From the NCBI GenBank assembly GCA_041477005.1, contig JBGOUJ010000329.1:1-8684 (forward strand): DNA of 8,684 nt. Reading direction: 5' to 3'. A program made the translations under genes and the position numbers. Of the stretch, positions 1 to 5,869 are shown piece after piece. Origin of the DNA: JBGOUJ01 sp041477005. Lineage in GTDB: Bacteria > Acidobacteriota > Terriglobia > Bryobacterales > JACQDG01. The notes beneath the pieces were generated by a model, which ran no database searches, was not told the origin of the DNA, and saw only the letters and a program-made list of their open reading frames with translations. Position 1 is the stretch's first letter. Every line of letters starts with the position of its first letter.

Positions 1-1323
1 GAGCGGTTTATAACCAAACTGCTTGATCAGCGAGTCGGGCATTTCGAGGCGCCGCAAAGCTTCGATCTGCCATTGCGGCGAGCCCCACCAGATCGAGTCA
101 GTGCCCCAGAGTATGTGGTCGGCGCCGAAAGCGTTGATCATCATGCCCAACACGTGGCAGCACAGCAGCGGCTGCGTGATCGCCATCAGTCCGAACGTGC
201 TGCCCAGCTCCATATACACGTTTTTCATGTGCGGGTTCTTCGTGCGCGATTCGCACAGATCCGATACCCAGGGCACGTAGGAGCTTTTCCGAAAGCCATC
301 CTGGGCGGCAGGCAAGGCAGCTTCCAGCGACTTGAAGCCCGAGTGGTAAATCAGGAAATTCAGGTCGGGGAAATCTTTCGAGACTTTGATTACGTCCTTG
401 GGGTGGCAGTGCTCTTCGTTGAAGAGACCGGAGGCCAACCCTTTGTGGACGCAGATGTTCTTCACCTTGAGCCGCCGCGAGTATTCGAGCGTCGGATAGG
501 TGATCTTCTCGTCATCCAGCCACCAGCCGTCCTTGTTTTCACCGAGCCCCTGGCCCGTATAGCCCTTCCAGGCGTCGATTTTCAACTTCTCCGCCTGCAC
601 CTGCATGCGCTCTTTGTTCTGGGTTCCCAGATCGGGCGAAATCAGGCCGTGACTGACCATGCGCCGCGACCGCGTGAGCTGGTTCACCACGTTGCGGGTC
701 TTCACCATCTGATCGGGAGGCAGGATGTGCATTTCATCGGTCAGCCCCGGGACGCCGCTGATCGCCGCCACGTTCGTGTCGCTGTCGAGGAATACCTCTT
801 TAATGTAGTTCTCCAGGTACAGGTCTTCGGGTTTGGGGTCTCTTTTTCTGAGCTCCGCGTTCCAGGCGCGGCCGGTGCGCCGGAAATCCAGCAGGTTCAC
901 ACCGGAGAGTTGCCACTTGCCCACGGCCACGTGGTGAGTCTGGACGTCAAAGACAAAGTAGTCAACTTTGGTTTCCGGCGCGGCGGCCGGCTCCAACATT
1001 TCCGCTGCTTCTACGCGAAAGAAGTCGCCGAACACCGTGTTCAAAGCGGCAAATGCCGTTGCCAGGCCGCAAGCCGTACGCAGGAACTGCCGCCGGTCGA
1101 TCCCCAAGTTCTTGGCATTACGGGTGGCCATCGCGAGCAAGTGGTGCTCAACGGCCTTTTGGTCGGCGGTCTGCGGCAGCGGGTAGTATTCCTCGTTCGA
1201 GACGACCTGTGTAGGTATCGGCAGACTGCGGTCCAGGTAATCATCCAGGTCGCACTTTTGCACCCAGCCGTTGTGCGGCACGGGCTTCGGCGGCCTTTCC
1301 GGCATCGTTTTCCGGTTGCTCAT
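1..1323 (-). CDS. Tat-exported amidohydrolase (amidohydrolase 2 / ACMSD-like TIM barrel), C-terminus cut by window edge
   Basis: The frame is open for 441 codons from an ATG at 1323 to the window edge, so the gene is partial. GGAGG at 1329-1333 lies five bases before the ATG. Residues 75-97 form a twin-arginine signal (R77-R78-Q-F-L, then an Ala-rich hydrophobic stretch), so export as a folded, metal-loaded enzyme is likely. The body has amidohydrolase 2 marks: DVQTHH at 126-131 in place of the usual DxHxH, VHKG at 292-295, YHSG at 326-329 and WGTDSIWWG at 406-414, whose Asp is the expected metal/catalytic residue. The family hydrolyses or decarboxylates carboxylated substrates; the substrate here is unknown. 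The 76 residues before the twin arginines are unusually long. An ATG at 1131 would give a conventional Tat n-region but has no ribosome binding site, so I prefer 1323. The 113-residue secreted-protein gene lies 74 bases upstream on the same strand, so co-transcription is possible. Confidence 0.95.
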   Translation of the reverse strand, partial: MSNRKTMPERPPKPVPHNGWVQKCDLDDYLDRSLPIPTQVVSNEEYYPLPQTADQKAVEHHLLAMATRNAKNLGIDRRQFLRTACGLATAFAALNTVFGDFFRVEAAEMLEPAAAPETKVDYFVFDVQTHHVAVGKWQLSGVNLLDFRRTGRAWNAELRKRDPKPEDLYLENYIKEVFLDSDTNVAAISGVPGLTDEMHILPPDQMVKTRNVVNQLTRSRRMVSHGLISPDLGTQNKERMQVQAEKLKIDAWKGYTGQGLGENKDGWWLDDEKITYPTLEYSRRLKVKNICVHKGLASGLFNEEHCHPKDVIKVSKDFPDLNFLIYHSGFKSLEAALPAAQDGFRKSSYVPWVSDLCESRTKNPHMKNVYMELGSTFGLMAITQPLLCCHVLGMMINAFGADHILWGTDSIWWGSPQWQIEALRRLEMPDSLIKQFGYKPL

Positions 1324-1397
1324 GGCTTCCTCCGTTACCGCAAATCATACACCACATCGGCAGGCCCTGAGGTCAGCCTTTCCACGACCGGCTCGTG

Positions 1398-1739
1398 TCA
1401 CCGTGAGACTCGTGCGGGTGCCACGCTACGGGTGTCCCGGAGATCGTGTGCGGCGACTTTGCCTTTCTTCCCCTTGGGCTCTTGCTCTGGCGTCGTTAGC
1501 ATTAGCAGCGGCAGAGGCTCGGCAGACTTCTGGAGCGGTGTGAGGGAGATGGTGATGGCCCCTGGCCGCTTGGATTCCAGCTTGTTTTTCGTCGCCTTAG
1601 CTCCATACGTGGGCGCTTGAATTCGCTCTTCTGTGAGGCTCTTCCCTGCTACAACCTGCGCCGGTTGGTCGGCCGGTAGAACCCTCACAGACAGACCGAA
1701 CACCGTAGTCAATACCAGGATTCTGCATGTGACCTTCAT
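1398..1739 (-). CDS. Small secreted protein of unknown function (113 aa)
   Basis: The protein starts with a Sec-type signal: MKVTCR, a hydrophobic core (ILVLTTVFGL) and a likely cleavage site near residues 23-27 (PADQPA). AGGAGG lies six bases before the ATG (around 1746-1751), which strongly supports this start. The mature part is basic and low in recognisable motifs, with a Lys-rich stretch (EPKGKKGK) near residues 86-93. I recognise no family. The C-terminal 20 residues are Arg-rich and look less protein-like, so the gene could be a truncated remnant of a longer secreted protein. It lies 74 bases upstream of the amidohydrolase on the same strand and may share its transcript. Third-position GC is less convincing than in the flanking enzymes, which lowers confidence. 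Confidence 0.6.
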   Translation of the reverse strand: MKVTCRILVLTTVFGLSVRVLPADQPAQVVAGKSLTEERIQAPTYGAKATKNKLESKRPGAITISLTPLQKSAEPLPLLMLTTPEQEPKGKKGKVAAHDLRDTRSVAPARVSR

Positions 1740-1792
1740 TCCGACCCTCCTTTCGCGAGCTGCTCGGTCCAGTCCCTGTATCTGAGTGACGG

Positions 1793-1832
1793 ACGGCGCC
1801 TGGTTTGTTTCACTGGGCGCCGTTTTCTTTTT
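1793..1832 (+). terminator. Terminator-like hairpin (or attenuator) in a divergent promoter region
   Basis: ACGGCGCC (1793-1800) and GGCGCCGT (1816-1823) form a perfect 8-bp GC-rich stem with a 15-base loop. The stem runs directly into TTTTCTTTTT on the plus strand, the layout of a Rho-independent terminator. No plus-strand gene lies upstream within 1.7 kb, so it may end a small RNA, stop antisense transcription, or attenuate the dehydratase transcript. Confidence 0.5.
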
Positions 1833-2033
1833 CTGGTGAAGAATCCATTGCGGGGTTCGCGAGGTGCGCGACAGGGGCTGGGCGCAGCATGGATGCCCGA
1901 GCGCTCGGTCCGCCGCTCGCCGCGCTCCGCGTAGTACTTGGCTGCTGTGTGCGTTCCCACAGGGAAATGACGGTCGTTCGTGGTGTAATCTAGCTTGCGA
2001 ATTGGGATGGGTTGGTCCAAGCTGATTTTTGGG

Positions 2034-2040
2034 AAGGAGG
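2034..2040 (+). promoter_or_regulatory. Strong ribosome binding site of the dehydratase gene
   Basis: AAGGAGG six bases before the ATG at 2047 is a near-perfect Shine-Dalgarno sequence. It fixes the start so that the twin-arginine signal is at the very N-terminus. Confidence 0.8.
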
Positions 2041-2046
2041 AGCTAG

Positions 2047-3282
2047 ATGCAACTCACTAGGCGCGGTCTTCTGAAAGCTGCATTGGCGATGCCAATCGGC
2101 AGGTCTCTGTCGCACCTGGAGGCTCTGGCGGCGTCCGCCCAGGGCCTGGTGAAGATCACCGCGATCAAAGCGATGCAACTCAAGGAAGGGCGGACGCTGA
2201 TCCGGATCGACACCGACGCCGGCATCTCCGGCTACGGCGAATGCGGCAGCCCCGGCCCGGTCGCCAGATCCGTGATCGCCGCCTACAACGGAGGGGGCAG
2301 GCTTCCTCACCTGGGCCTGATCGGAAAGGATCCTCTGGCGATTCAGGTACACTTCCACAACATGTTCTATGCCTACCCGCAGCGTGGGCGGCAAATGCGC
2401 GTCCTGGGCGGAATCGACATGGCTTTGTGGGACCTGGCCGGGAGGATTCTCAACAAGCCGGTATCGAAGCTACTGGGGGGGAACTTCCGCGACGAGATTC
2501 TGCTCTATTCGCACGCACCCGGAGGCAACTACCTGAGCAAGGAAGAATGGCGGGACAGGGCGCAGCGCCTGCTGGCGGACCCCAGGGGCTTCAAGGCGTT
2601 CAAAGTGGATATCCACCACGCTCTCGGCATCAACATGCAGGAGTACACGCCCAGTATAGGTCCGGAGGAGGCGCGCAAGGTCTATCAAGCGTACACGCTG
2701 GCCCGCGAGGCCTTTGGCCCTGACATCGGCATCGACGTGCACTGCCACTGCGAGCTCGACGTACCCAGCGCGATCAAGGTAGCCCAGGCCGTGGAGCACA
2801 TCAATCCGCTGTTTTTTGAGGATCCCCTGGCTCCGGAGTGGTCCGAAAGCTGGATGGCGCTGCGGCGCGCCACGCGGCTCCCCATTATGACAGGGGAGAA
2901 CATGGAGCTGGCTGAATGGGCCATCCCTTTCCTGCAGAACCAGGCGGTGGATATCTTCCAGCCGGATATCATCAATTCGGGCGGGATCACGGGGGTGAAG
3001 ATGATTGCCGATCTGGCGGCCCGATATCGGATCCCGATTGCGCTGCATAACGTCAGCGGTCTGCTTCTGAACCTGGCATCACAGCAGTTGGCGGCCGCAT
3101 TGTTCAATTGTCCCCGAATCGAATGCGCGGCCGGCGCCGACCGGTTCCAATGGGCGACGAAGAATCCCATCATCATCAGGAACGGCTACATGCAGGTGTG
3201 CACGGATCCGGGCCTTGGGATGGAGTTGAACCAGGACTACTTAAAAGCCAACAGGGCCGACAACGAGCCCTGGTGGGGCTAG
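2047..3282 (+). CDS. Tat-exported enolase-superfamily acid-sugar dehydratase (mandelate racemase / galactonate dehydratase-like)
   Basis: This is a 411-residue enolase-superfamily enzyme, predicted to abstract a proton alpha to a carboxylate and dehydrate a sugar acid. The capping domain spans about residues 35-145 (GYGECGSPGP at 62-71, ALWDLAGR at 126-133) and the barrel follows. The expected Mg ligands are D230, E258 (FEDP) and E284 (TGEN). D307 and H334 form the His-Asp dyad. The spacings E258-E284 (26), E284-D307 (23) and D307-H334 (27) equal those of mandelate racemase E221/E247/D270/H297. H232, two residues after the first ligand, matches the acid catalyst of galactonate dehydratase. 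K186-V-D188 replaces the KxK of racemases, arguing for dehydratase rather than racemase activity. Residues 4-20 (TRRGLLK plus an Ala-rich core) are a twin-arginine signal, odd for a family that is normally cytoplasmic. The substrate is unknown. It is convergent with the radical SAM gene. Confidence 0.95.
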   Translation: MQLTRRGLLKAALAMPIGRSLSHLEALAASAQGLVKITAIKAMQLKEGRTLIRIDTDAGISGYGECGSPGPVARSVIAAYNGGGRLPHLGLIGKDPLAIQVHFHNMFYAYPQRGRQMRVLGGIDMALWDLAGRILNKPVSKLLGGNFRDEILLYSHAPGGNYLSKEEWRDRAQRLLADPRGFKAFKVDIHHALGINMQEYTPSIGPEEARKVYQAYTLAREAFGPDIGIDVHCHCELDVPSAIKVAQAVEHINPLFFEDPLAPEWSESWMALRRATRLPIMTGENMELAEWAIPFLQNQAVDIFQPDIINSGGITGVKMIADLAARYRIPIALHNVSGLLLNLASQQLAAALFNCPRIECAAGADRFQWATKNPIIIRNGYMQVCTDPGLGMELNQDYLKANRADNEPWWG

Positions 3283-3318
3283 GGAGGCGCCAGAGCAGGC
3301 AACGAAGACCCTCCTAGT

Positions 3319-3502
3319 GGCACGGGCCTGGTGGCACGGGCCTGGTGGCACGGGCCTGGTGGTGCGGGCCTGGTGGTGCGGGCCTGGCGGGCGCGGGCCT
3401 AGTGGCGCGGGTCTGTGGCGCGGGCCTGGTGTGGCACGGGCCTGGTGGCGCGGGTCTGTGGCGCGGGCCTGGTGTGGCACGGGCCTGGTGGCGCGGGTCG
3501 GA
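3319..3502. repeat. 13-unit GC-rich minisatellite (14-bp unit) with a perfect 43-bp higher-order duplication
   Basis: The unit GGCACGGGCCTGGT occurs three times without change (3319-3360), then as variants of 13 to 16 bases up to 3502. Units 7-9 (3404-3446) and 10-12 (3447-3489), with lengths 13+16+14, are identical over 43 bases, and a third copy begins at 3490. The array fills most of the 233 bases between two convergent stop codons. The plus strand is G-rich (7 G to 4 C per unit). Unit lengths are not multiples of three, so reading frames through it shift with each length change and the Gly/Ala/Trp- or Pro/Arg-rich ORFs are artefacts. The exact duplication implies recent slippage or unequal exchange. 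Confidence 0.95.
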
Positions 3503-3515
3503 GGCAGTTGTTGCG

Positions 3516-5195
3516 CTACACTTCGCCGGCTTTGACGCAAGACTCCTCTCGGTCACTCGAGGGGGACGGCCCCGCCGCTTCCAGGGCCTGGCACTCCTGT
3601 TCGAGTTCGTCGGCGACCTGGCGCGCATAGATCACAAAATGGTGCGCTGATAAGAGCACCATGAATCCCAGCCACATTTTCGCGGGCTGGCGGGCCCAGT
3701 TCCGGATCATGAGCCATAGAAATCGCCAATAGGCGCGCCGGTAGCTCGAGCGTAACCCCTGCCGCCACATCGATGCGAACAACACGCGAAGGTTGTAGGA
3801 CAACGGCAGCCTTGGAGGCCGCTGCGTGGCGCGGGGACGCCACATCTCCAAAGAGCGGAACGCGCGTTTGAAGAAGGGCTCCGCCTCGTATAATCCAGCC
3901 AGCAAATTGCCTAGTCCCCGGAGCAGCACCGGCAACGGCAACATGGTACGGAAATTCGGAGGGCTGAAATTTGAGGTTGCCTGGCTGCCCTCGATCAGAC
4001 GTCCCTCCTTCTTCATGCGGTCGAACAGAGCGGTCGTAGGCGGCGCCTGCAGAACGCCCGCCATCGCCCAAGCGATGGCAGTCCGTTCGATAAACTCCAG
4101 TTGCCGCTCAAAGATGCTCTCGTCGTCGGAATCGAAGCCGACAATGAAGCCGGCTAATACCCACAGCCCGCTCTCTTGAATGACGCGAATCTGTTGGACG
4201 TTGTCGCTCCGCAGGTTTTGAAACTTTCGAGACTCCTTCAGCGCTTCCGCGGAGGGCGTCTCGATGCCGATGAAAACATACATGAAGTTCGCCTCTACCA
4301 TGGCGGCCAGCAGCTCTGGGCGGTCCGCCAGATCGATAGAGGCCTCGGTGTAAAGCGAGAAGGGATGCCCATGGCGTTCCTGCCAGGCGGCCAGGTCGCG
4401 CGCCAACAGCAAAGCCTGGCGGTAATTGCCGATGAAGTTATCGTCGACAATGAACACCTCGTTGCGCCAGCCGAGCCGGCGCAGCGTGTCGAGTTCCTCG
4501 ATCAGTTGGGCGGACGTCTTAGTTCTCGGTCGCCGTCCGTAGATCGTGATAATGTCGCAGAATTCGCACTGAAAGGGACACCCGCGCGAGAACTGTACCG
4601 GCATCGACGTGTACTTGTCCAAGCGGAGCAGATCGTAGCGCGGCACCGGGCTCCGCGTCATGTCGGGTTTGTCGGAGACGCGGTACAACCGGCGCGCAGT
4701 GCCCTGTTCGAGGGCGGCGGCGATTTCCGGGAAGACCTCTTCCACTTCGCCGACGAGCACGTGATCCGCTTCCGAAAGCAGCAGATCCGGTTCGCTGCTG
4801 GCCCAGGGGCCACCGATGAAAGTTCGACGTCCGAGGGAGCGGGCGTGGGCGAGAACCGCGCGGGCGTCCACCCGTTGCGCGTGCATGGCGCTGACCATCA
4901 CCAGGTCGGCCCACAGCAGGTCTTCATCACGCAACTCCTCAAATGCACGATCGAGGAGACGGATCTTCCATGTGGACGGACAGAGCGCCGCGACTGTGAT
5001 CAGGCCCAGAGGCGGCGTCATCGCTCTCTCCGGGATCATCTCGAGCACGCCCTCGAAGCCCCAGAACGACGGCGGAAACCGAGGCCAGACCATCAGTACG
5101 TTCAGGTTCGAACCCAACGGAGGAATCGGATCCGACCAGCTCTCGCTCGGCAGGATCGAGAAGGAGTGGAGTGCGTCGGTGGGAGGCCCAGGCAT
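3516..5195 (-). CDS. B12-binding-domain radical SAM protein (559 aa)
   Basis: This cytoplasmic 4Fe-4S enzyme cleaves S-adenosylmethionine to start radical chemistry, with a cobalamin-binding domain in front. Numbering from the ATG at 5195, about residues 30-165 form the cobalamin-binding region (VLMVWPRFPP, TPPLGL, IGGPWAS near 127, HVLVGEVEE near 145). The cluster motif is RGCPFQCEFCDI with C206, C210 and C213, followed by YGRRPRTK. The SAM barrel continues with FIVDDNF (248-254), FIGIETP (308-314) and GFIVGFD (349-355). The C-terminal 170 residues contain aromatic, hydrophobic segments and match the style of DUF4070-type members, which include hopanoid-modifying enzymes; methylation of a lipid or similar substrate is possible but unproven. 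AGGGGA lies seven bases before this ATG, and a small ORF ends two bases upstream. A GTG at 5216 would add seven residues but has no ribosome binding site. The gene is convergent with the dehydratase across the minisatellite. Confidence 0.94.
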   Translation of the reverse strand: MPGPPTDALHSFSILPSESWSDPIPPLGSNLNVLMVWPRFPPSFWGFEGVLEMIPERAMTPPLGLITVAALCPSTWKIRLLDRAFEELRDEDLLWADLVMVSAMHAQRVDARAVLAHARSLGRRTFIGGPWASSEPDLLLSEADHVLVGEVEEVFPEIAAALEQGTARRLYRVSDKPDMTRSPVPRYDLLRLDKYTSMPVQFSRGCPFQCEFCDIITIYGRRPRTKTSAQLIEELDTLRRLGWRNEVFIVDDNFIGNYRQALLLARDLAAWQERHGHPFSLYTEASIDLADRPELLAAMVEANFMYVFIGIETPSAEALKESRKFQNLRSDNVQQIRVIQESGLWVLAGFIVGFDSDDESIFERQLEFIERTAIAWAMAGVLQAPPTTALFDRMKKEGRLIEGSQATSNFSPPNFRTMLPLPVLLRGLGNLLAGLYEAEPFFKRAFRSLEMWRPRATQRPPRLPLSYNLRVLFASMWRQGLRSSYRRAYWRFLWLMIRNWARQPAKMWLGFMVLLSAHHFVIYARQVADELEQECQALEAAGPSPSSDREESCVKAGEV

Positions 5196-5197
5196 GA

Positions 5198-5308
5198 CTA
5201 TTCCCCTGCTCTCCACCCAGCCGTAAAGAAGCCCTTGAACAGATCTCCCGATGAAGATGTGGAGGCTGGGCTGACGTTTGAATCGCTGTGCTTATCCGGG
5301 GTTTCCAT
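5198..5308 (-). CDS. Small ORF (36 aa) apparently coupled to the radical SAM gene
   Basis: An ATG at 5308 opens 36 codons ending in TAG at 5198-5200, and only two bases separate that stop from the radical SAM ATG. AGGAA lies about six bases before the ATG, and a TATACT box at 5331-5336 would place transcription start about 16 bases upstream, giving a compact leader. The product is METPDKHSDS, then a Ser/Thr/Pro-rich stretch, then LFKGFFTAGWRAGE, a short aromatic-Gly segment. I do not recognise it. It could be a genuine small partner protein, a leader peptide whose translation opens the radical SAM ribosome binding site, or chance. The tight stop-start junction is the best evidence and also supports the 5195 start. 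Confidence 0.45.
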   Translation of the reverse strand: METPDKHSDSNVSPASTSSSGDLFKGFFTAGWRAGE

Positions 5309-5330
5309 TTAGAGTTCCTGGGTAGTTGGA

Positions 5331-5336
5331 AGTATA
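5331..5336 (-). promoter_or_regulatory. Candidate -10 box for the small ORF / radical SAM operon
   Basis: On the minus strand the box reads TATACT, five of six matches to the sigma-70 consensus, about 22 bases before the small ORF start. No good -35 is visible at 16-18 bases, so this is a weak call. Confidence 0.3.
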
Positions 5337-5337
5337 C

Positions 5338-5374
5338 ACCGGACCGCCTCTTCGTGGACGGTCTGGAGTCCGGT
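5338..5374. repeat. Perfect inverted repeat upstream of the radical SAM operon
   Basis: ACCGGAC (5338-5344) and GTCCGGT (5368-5374) are perfect complements, with a competing inner stem GACCG/CGGTC (5342-5346 and 5359-5363). It lies just upstream of the candidate TATACT box, where an operator could sit. It has no T-run on the minus strand and only a short TTT on the plus strand, so it is not a clear terminator. Confidence 0.5.
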
Positions 5375-5440
5375 TTCCCGCCCCGGCTGCCCCCGAACCG
5401 CCCCGAACAGTCTGGTCCCGACTGTCCTGAGTAGGGGTGC

Positions 5441-5578
5441 GCACCTGGCCAGCTTCTTCTCGACGCCAGCCGGCCAGCCCCGGACCGGCTGATGCGCGAC
5501 GCCCGGGTGCGCCGGCTCGACGCCGTGCTGGTCTGGAAACTGGACCGCGCGGCCGTAGCATGGCCGACGGCCTGGCTC
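5441..5578 (+). pseudogene. Remnant of a serine recombinase (resolvase/invertase catalytic domain)
   Basis: In one frame the translation reads SRPAPDRLMRDARVRR and continues LDAVLVWKLDR. This matches the conserved catalytic-domain segment of serine recombinases (the SRP...LM.DAR...FD.VLVWKLDR pattern, in the part after the catalytic serine). The next conserved residues, GRS, appear in the +2 frame (RGRSMADGL, about 5544-5572), so a frameshift lies right after the LDR. An in-frame stop at 5432-5434 blocks the upstream side and no N-terminal YxR...S motif is found. Nothing recognisable of the rest of the enzyme follows, so this is an inactive fragment of about 35-45 residues from a protein normally of 180-550 residues. 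It marks an old mobile-element insertion. Confidence 0.68.
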
Positions 5579-5597
5579 AGCACCCTTTTTTATGCGA

Positions 5598-5714
5598 TCA
5601 GACAAAACGCAGCGGGGGTCGGCCCGCCGGCAGGCTTGGGTAGGCGATTCTTCCTTGGCCGGCGAACGGGCTGGTCACCGGCACGTTCGTCTCGAACTGC
5701 ACCTTGTCCTGCAT
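5598..5714 (-). CDS. 38-aa ORF with promoter and ribosome binding site; probably a truncated accessory gene
   Basis: An ATG at 5714 is preceded by AAGGAG (5722-5727) seven bases upstream and by a promoter at 5737-5764, so expression signals are good. The product begins MQDKVQFETNVPVT, which resembles the N-terminus of small accessory or phage-type proteins, then becomes PFAGQGRIAYPSLPAG and stops with RPPLRFV at a TGA (5598-5600). The change in character after residue 14 and the stop right beside the recombinase remnant suggest the 3' part was lost in a rearrangement. It may instead be a complete small protein. Function unknown. Confidence 0.5.
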   Translation of the reverse strand: MQDKVQFETNVPVTSPFAGQGRIAYPSLPAGRPPLRFV

Positions 5715-5736
5715 GGAGCTTCTCCTTTCCATCTCC

Positions 5737-5764
5737 ATTATGCAGTAAGCGATAACCGAATCAA
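5737..5764 (-). promoter_or_regulatory. Candidate sigma-70 promoter for the 38-aa ORF
   Basis: On the minus strand TTGATT (5759-5764) and CATAAT (5737-5742) are spaced by 16 bases, with four and five matches to the consensus boxes. Transcription would start near 5730, about 15 bases before the ATG. Confidence 0.5.
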
Positions 5765-5789
5765 AGAGGGCACCCCGAAGGATTTTTCC

Positions 5790-5819
5790 AACCCGTCGCG
5801 GGCTGTTATGGCGGGTTTT
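5790..5819 (+). terminator. Weak terminator-like hairpin
   Basis: AACCCG (5790-5795) and CGGGTT (5812-5817) form a 6-bp stem around a 16-base loop, followed on the plus strand by TTTTCCCCC. The stem is short and the T-run brief. It could end transcription across the recombinase remnant. Confidence 0.3.
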
Positions 5820-5869
5820 CCCCCTCCCTCTTGCAAGCGGCTAGCGCTTACTGTAAACTGCTGTGTTTC

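Larger units (their letters stand above)
1740..2046. other. Divergent intergenic region (307 bp)
   Basis: This stretch separates the divergent secreted-protein and dehydratase genes, so it must carry both promoters. The only clear structures are the two ribosome binding sites at its edges and the hairpin with T-run at 1793-1832. A box TGTAAT at 1984-1989 resembles a -10 for the rightward gene, but no matching -35 is visible. Short ORFs cross the region on both strands; their Arg-rich, motif-free products look spurious. Confidence 0.5.

Noticed and set aside
73..1620. Long plus-strand ORF of 515 codons
   Set aside because: It is antisense to the amidohydrolase, whose protein carries clear family motifs and a Tat signal; the plus-strand product is His/Arg/Val-rich with no motif.
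1736..2020. Minus-strand ORF overlapping the secreted-protein start by an ATGA
   Set aside because: Despite the neat overlap, the product is very Arg-rich with no motif and runs through the terminator-like hairpin; no ribosome binding site was evident.
3319..3502. CRISPR array
   Set aside because: Units are contiguous with no unique spacers and are far too short; no cas genes.
3241..3628. Pro/Arg-rich and Gly/Trp-rich ORFs across the minisatellite
   Set aside because: They follow from the GC-rich 14-bp repeat in several frames on both strands; repeat lengths not divisible by three make a conserved protein unlikely.
3516..5195. Naming the radical SAM gene hpnP (hopanoid C2 methylase)
   Set aside because: The domain style is compatible, but no hopanoid gene is nearby and the motif details do not single it out.
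4176..5312. Long plus-strand ORF of 378 codons
   Set aside because: Shadow of the radical SAM gene; the minus strand has the CxxxCxxC motif and B12-domain features.
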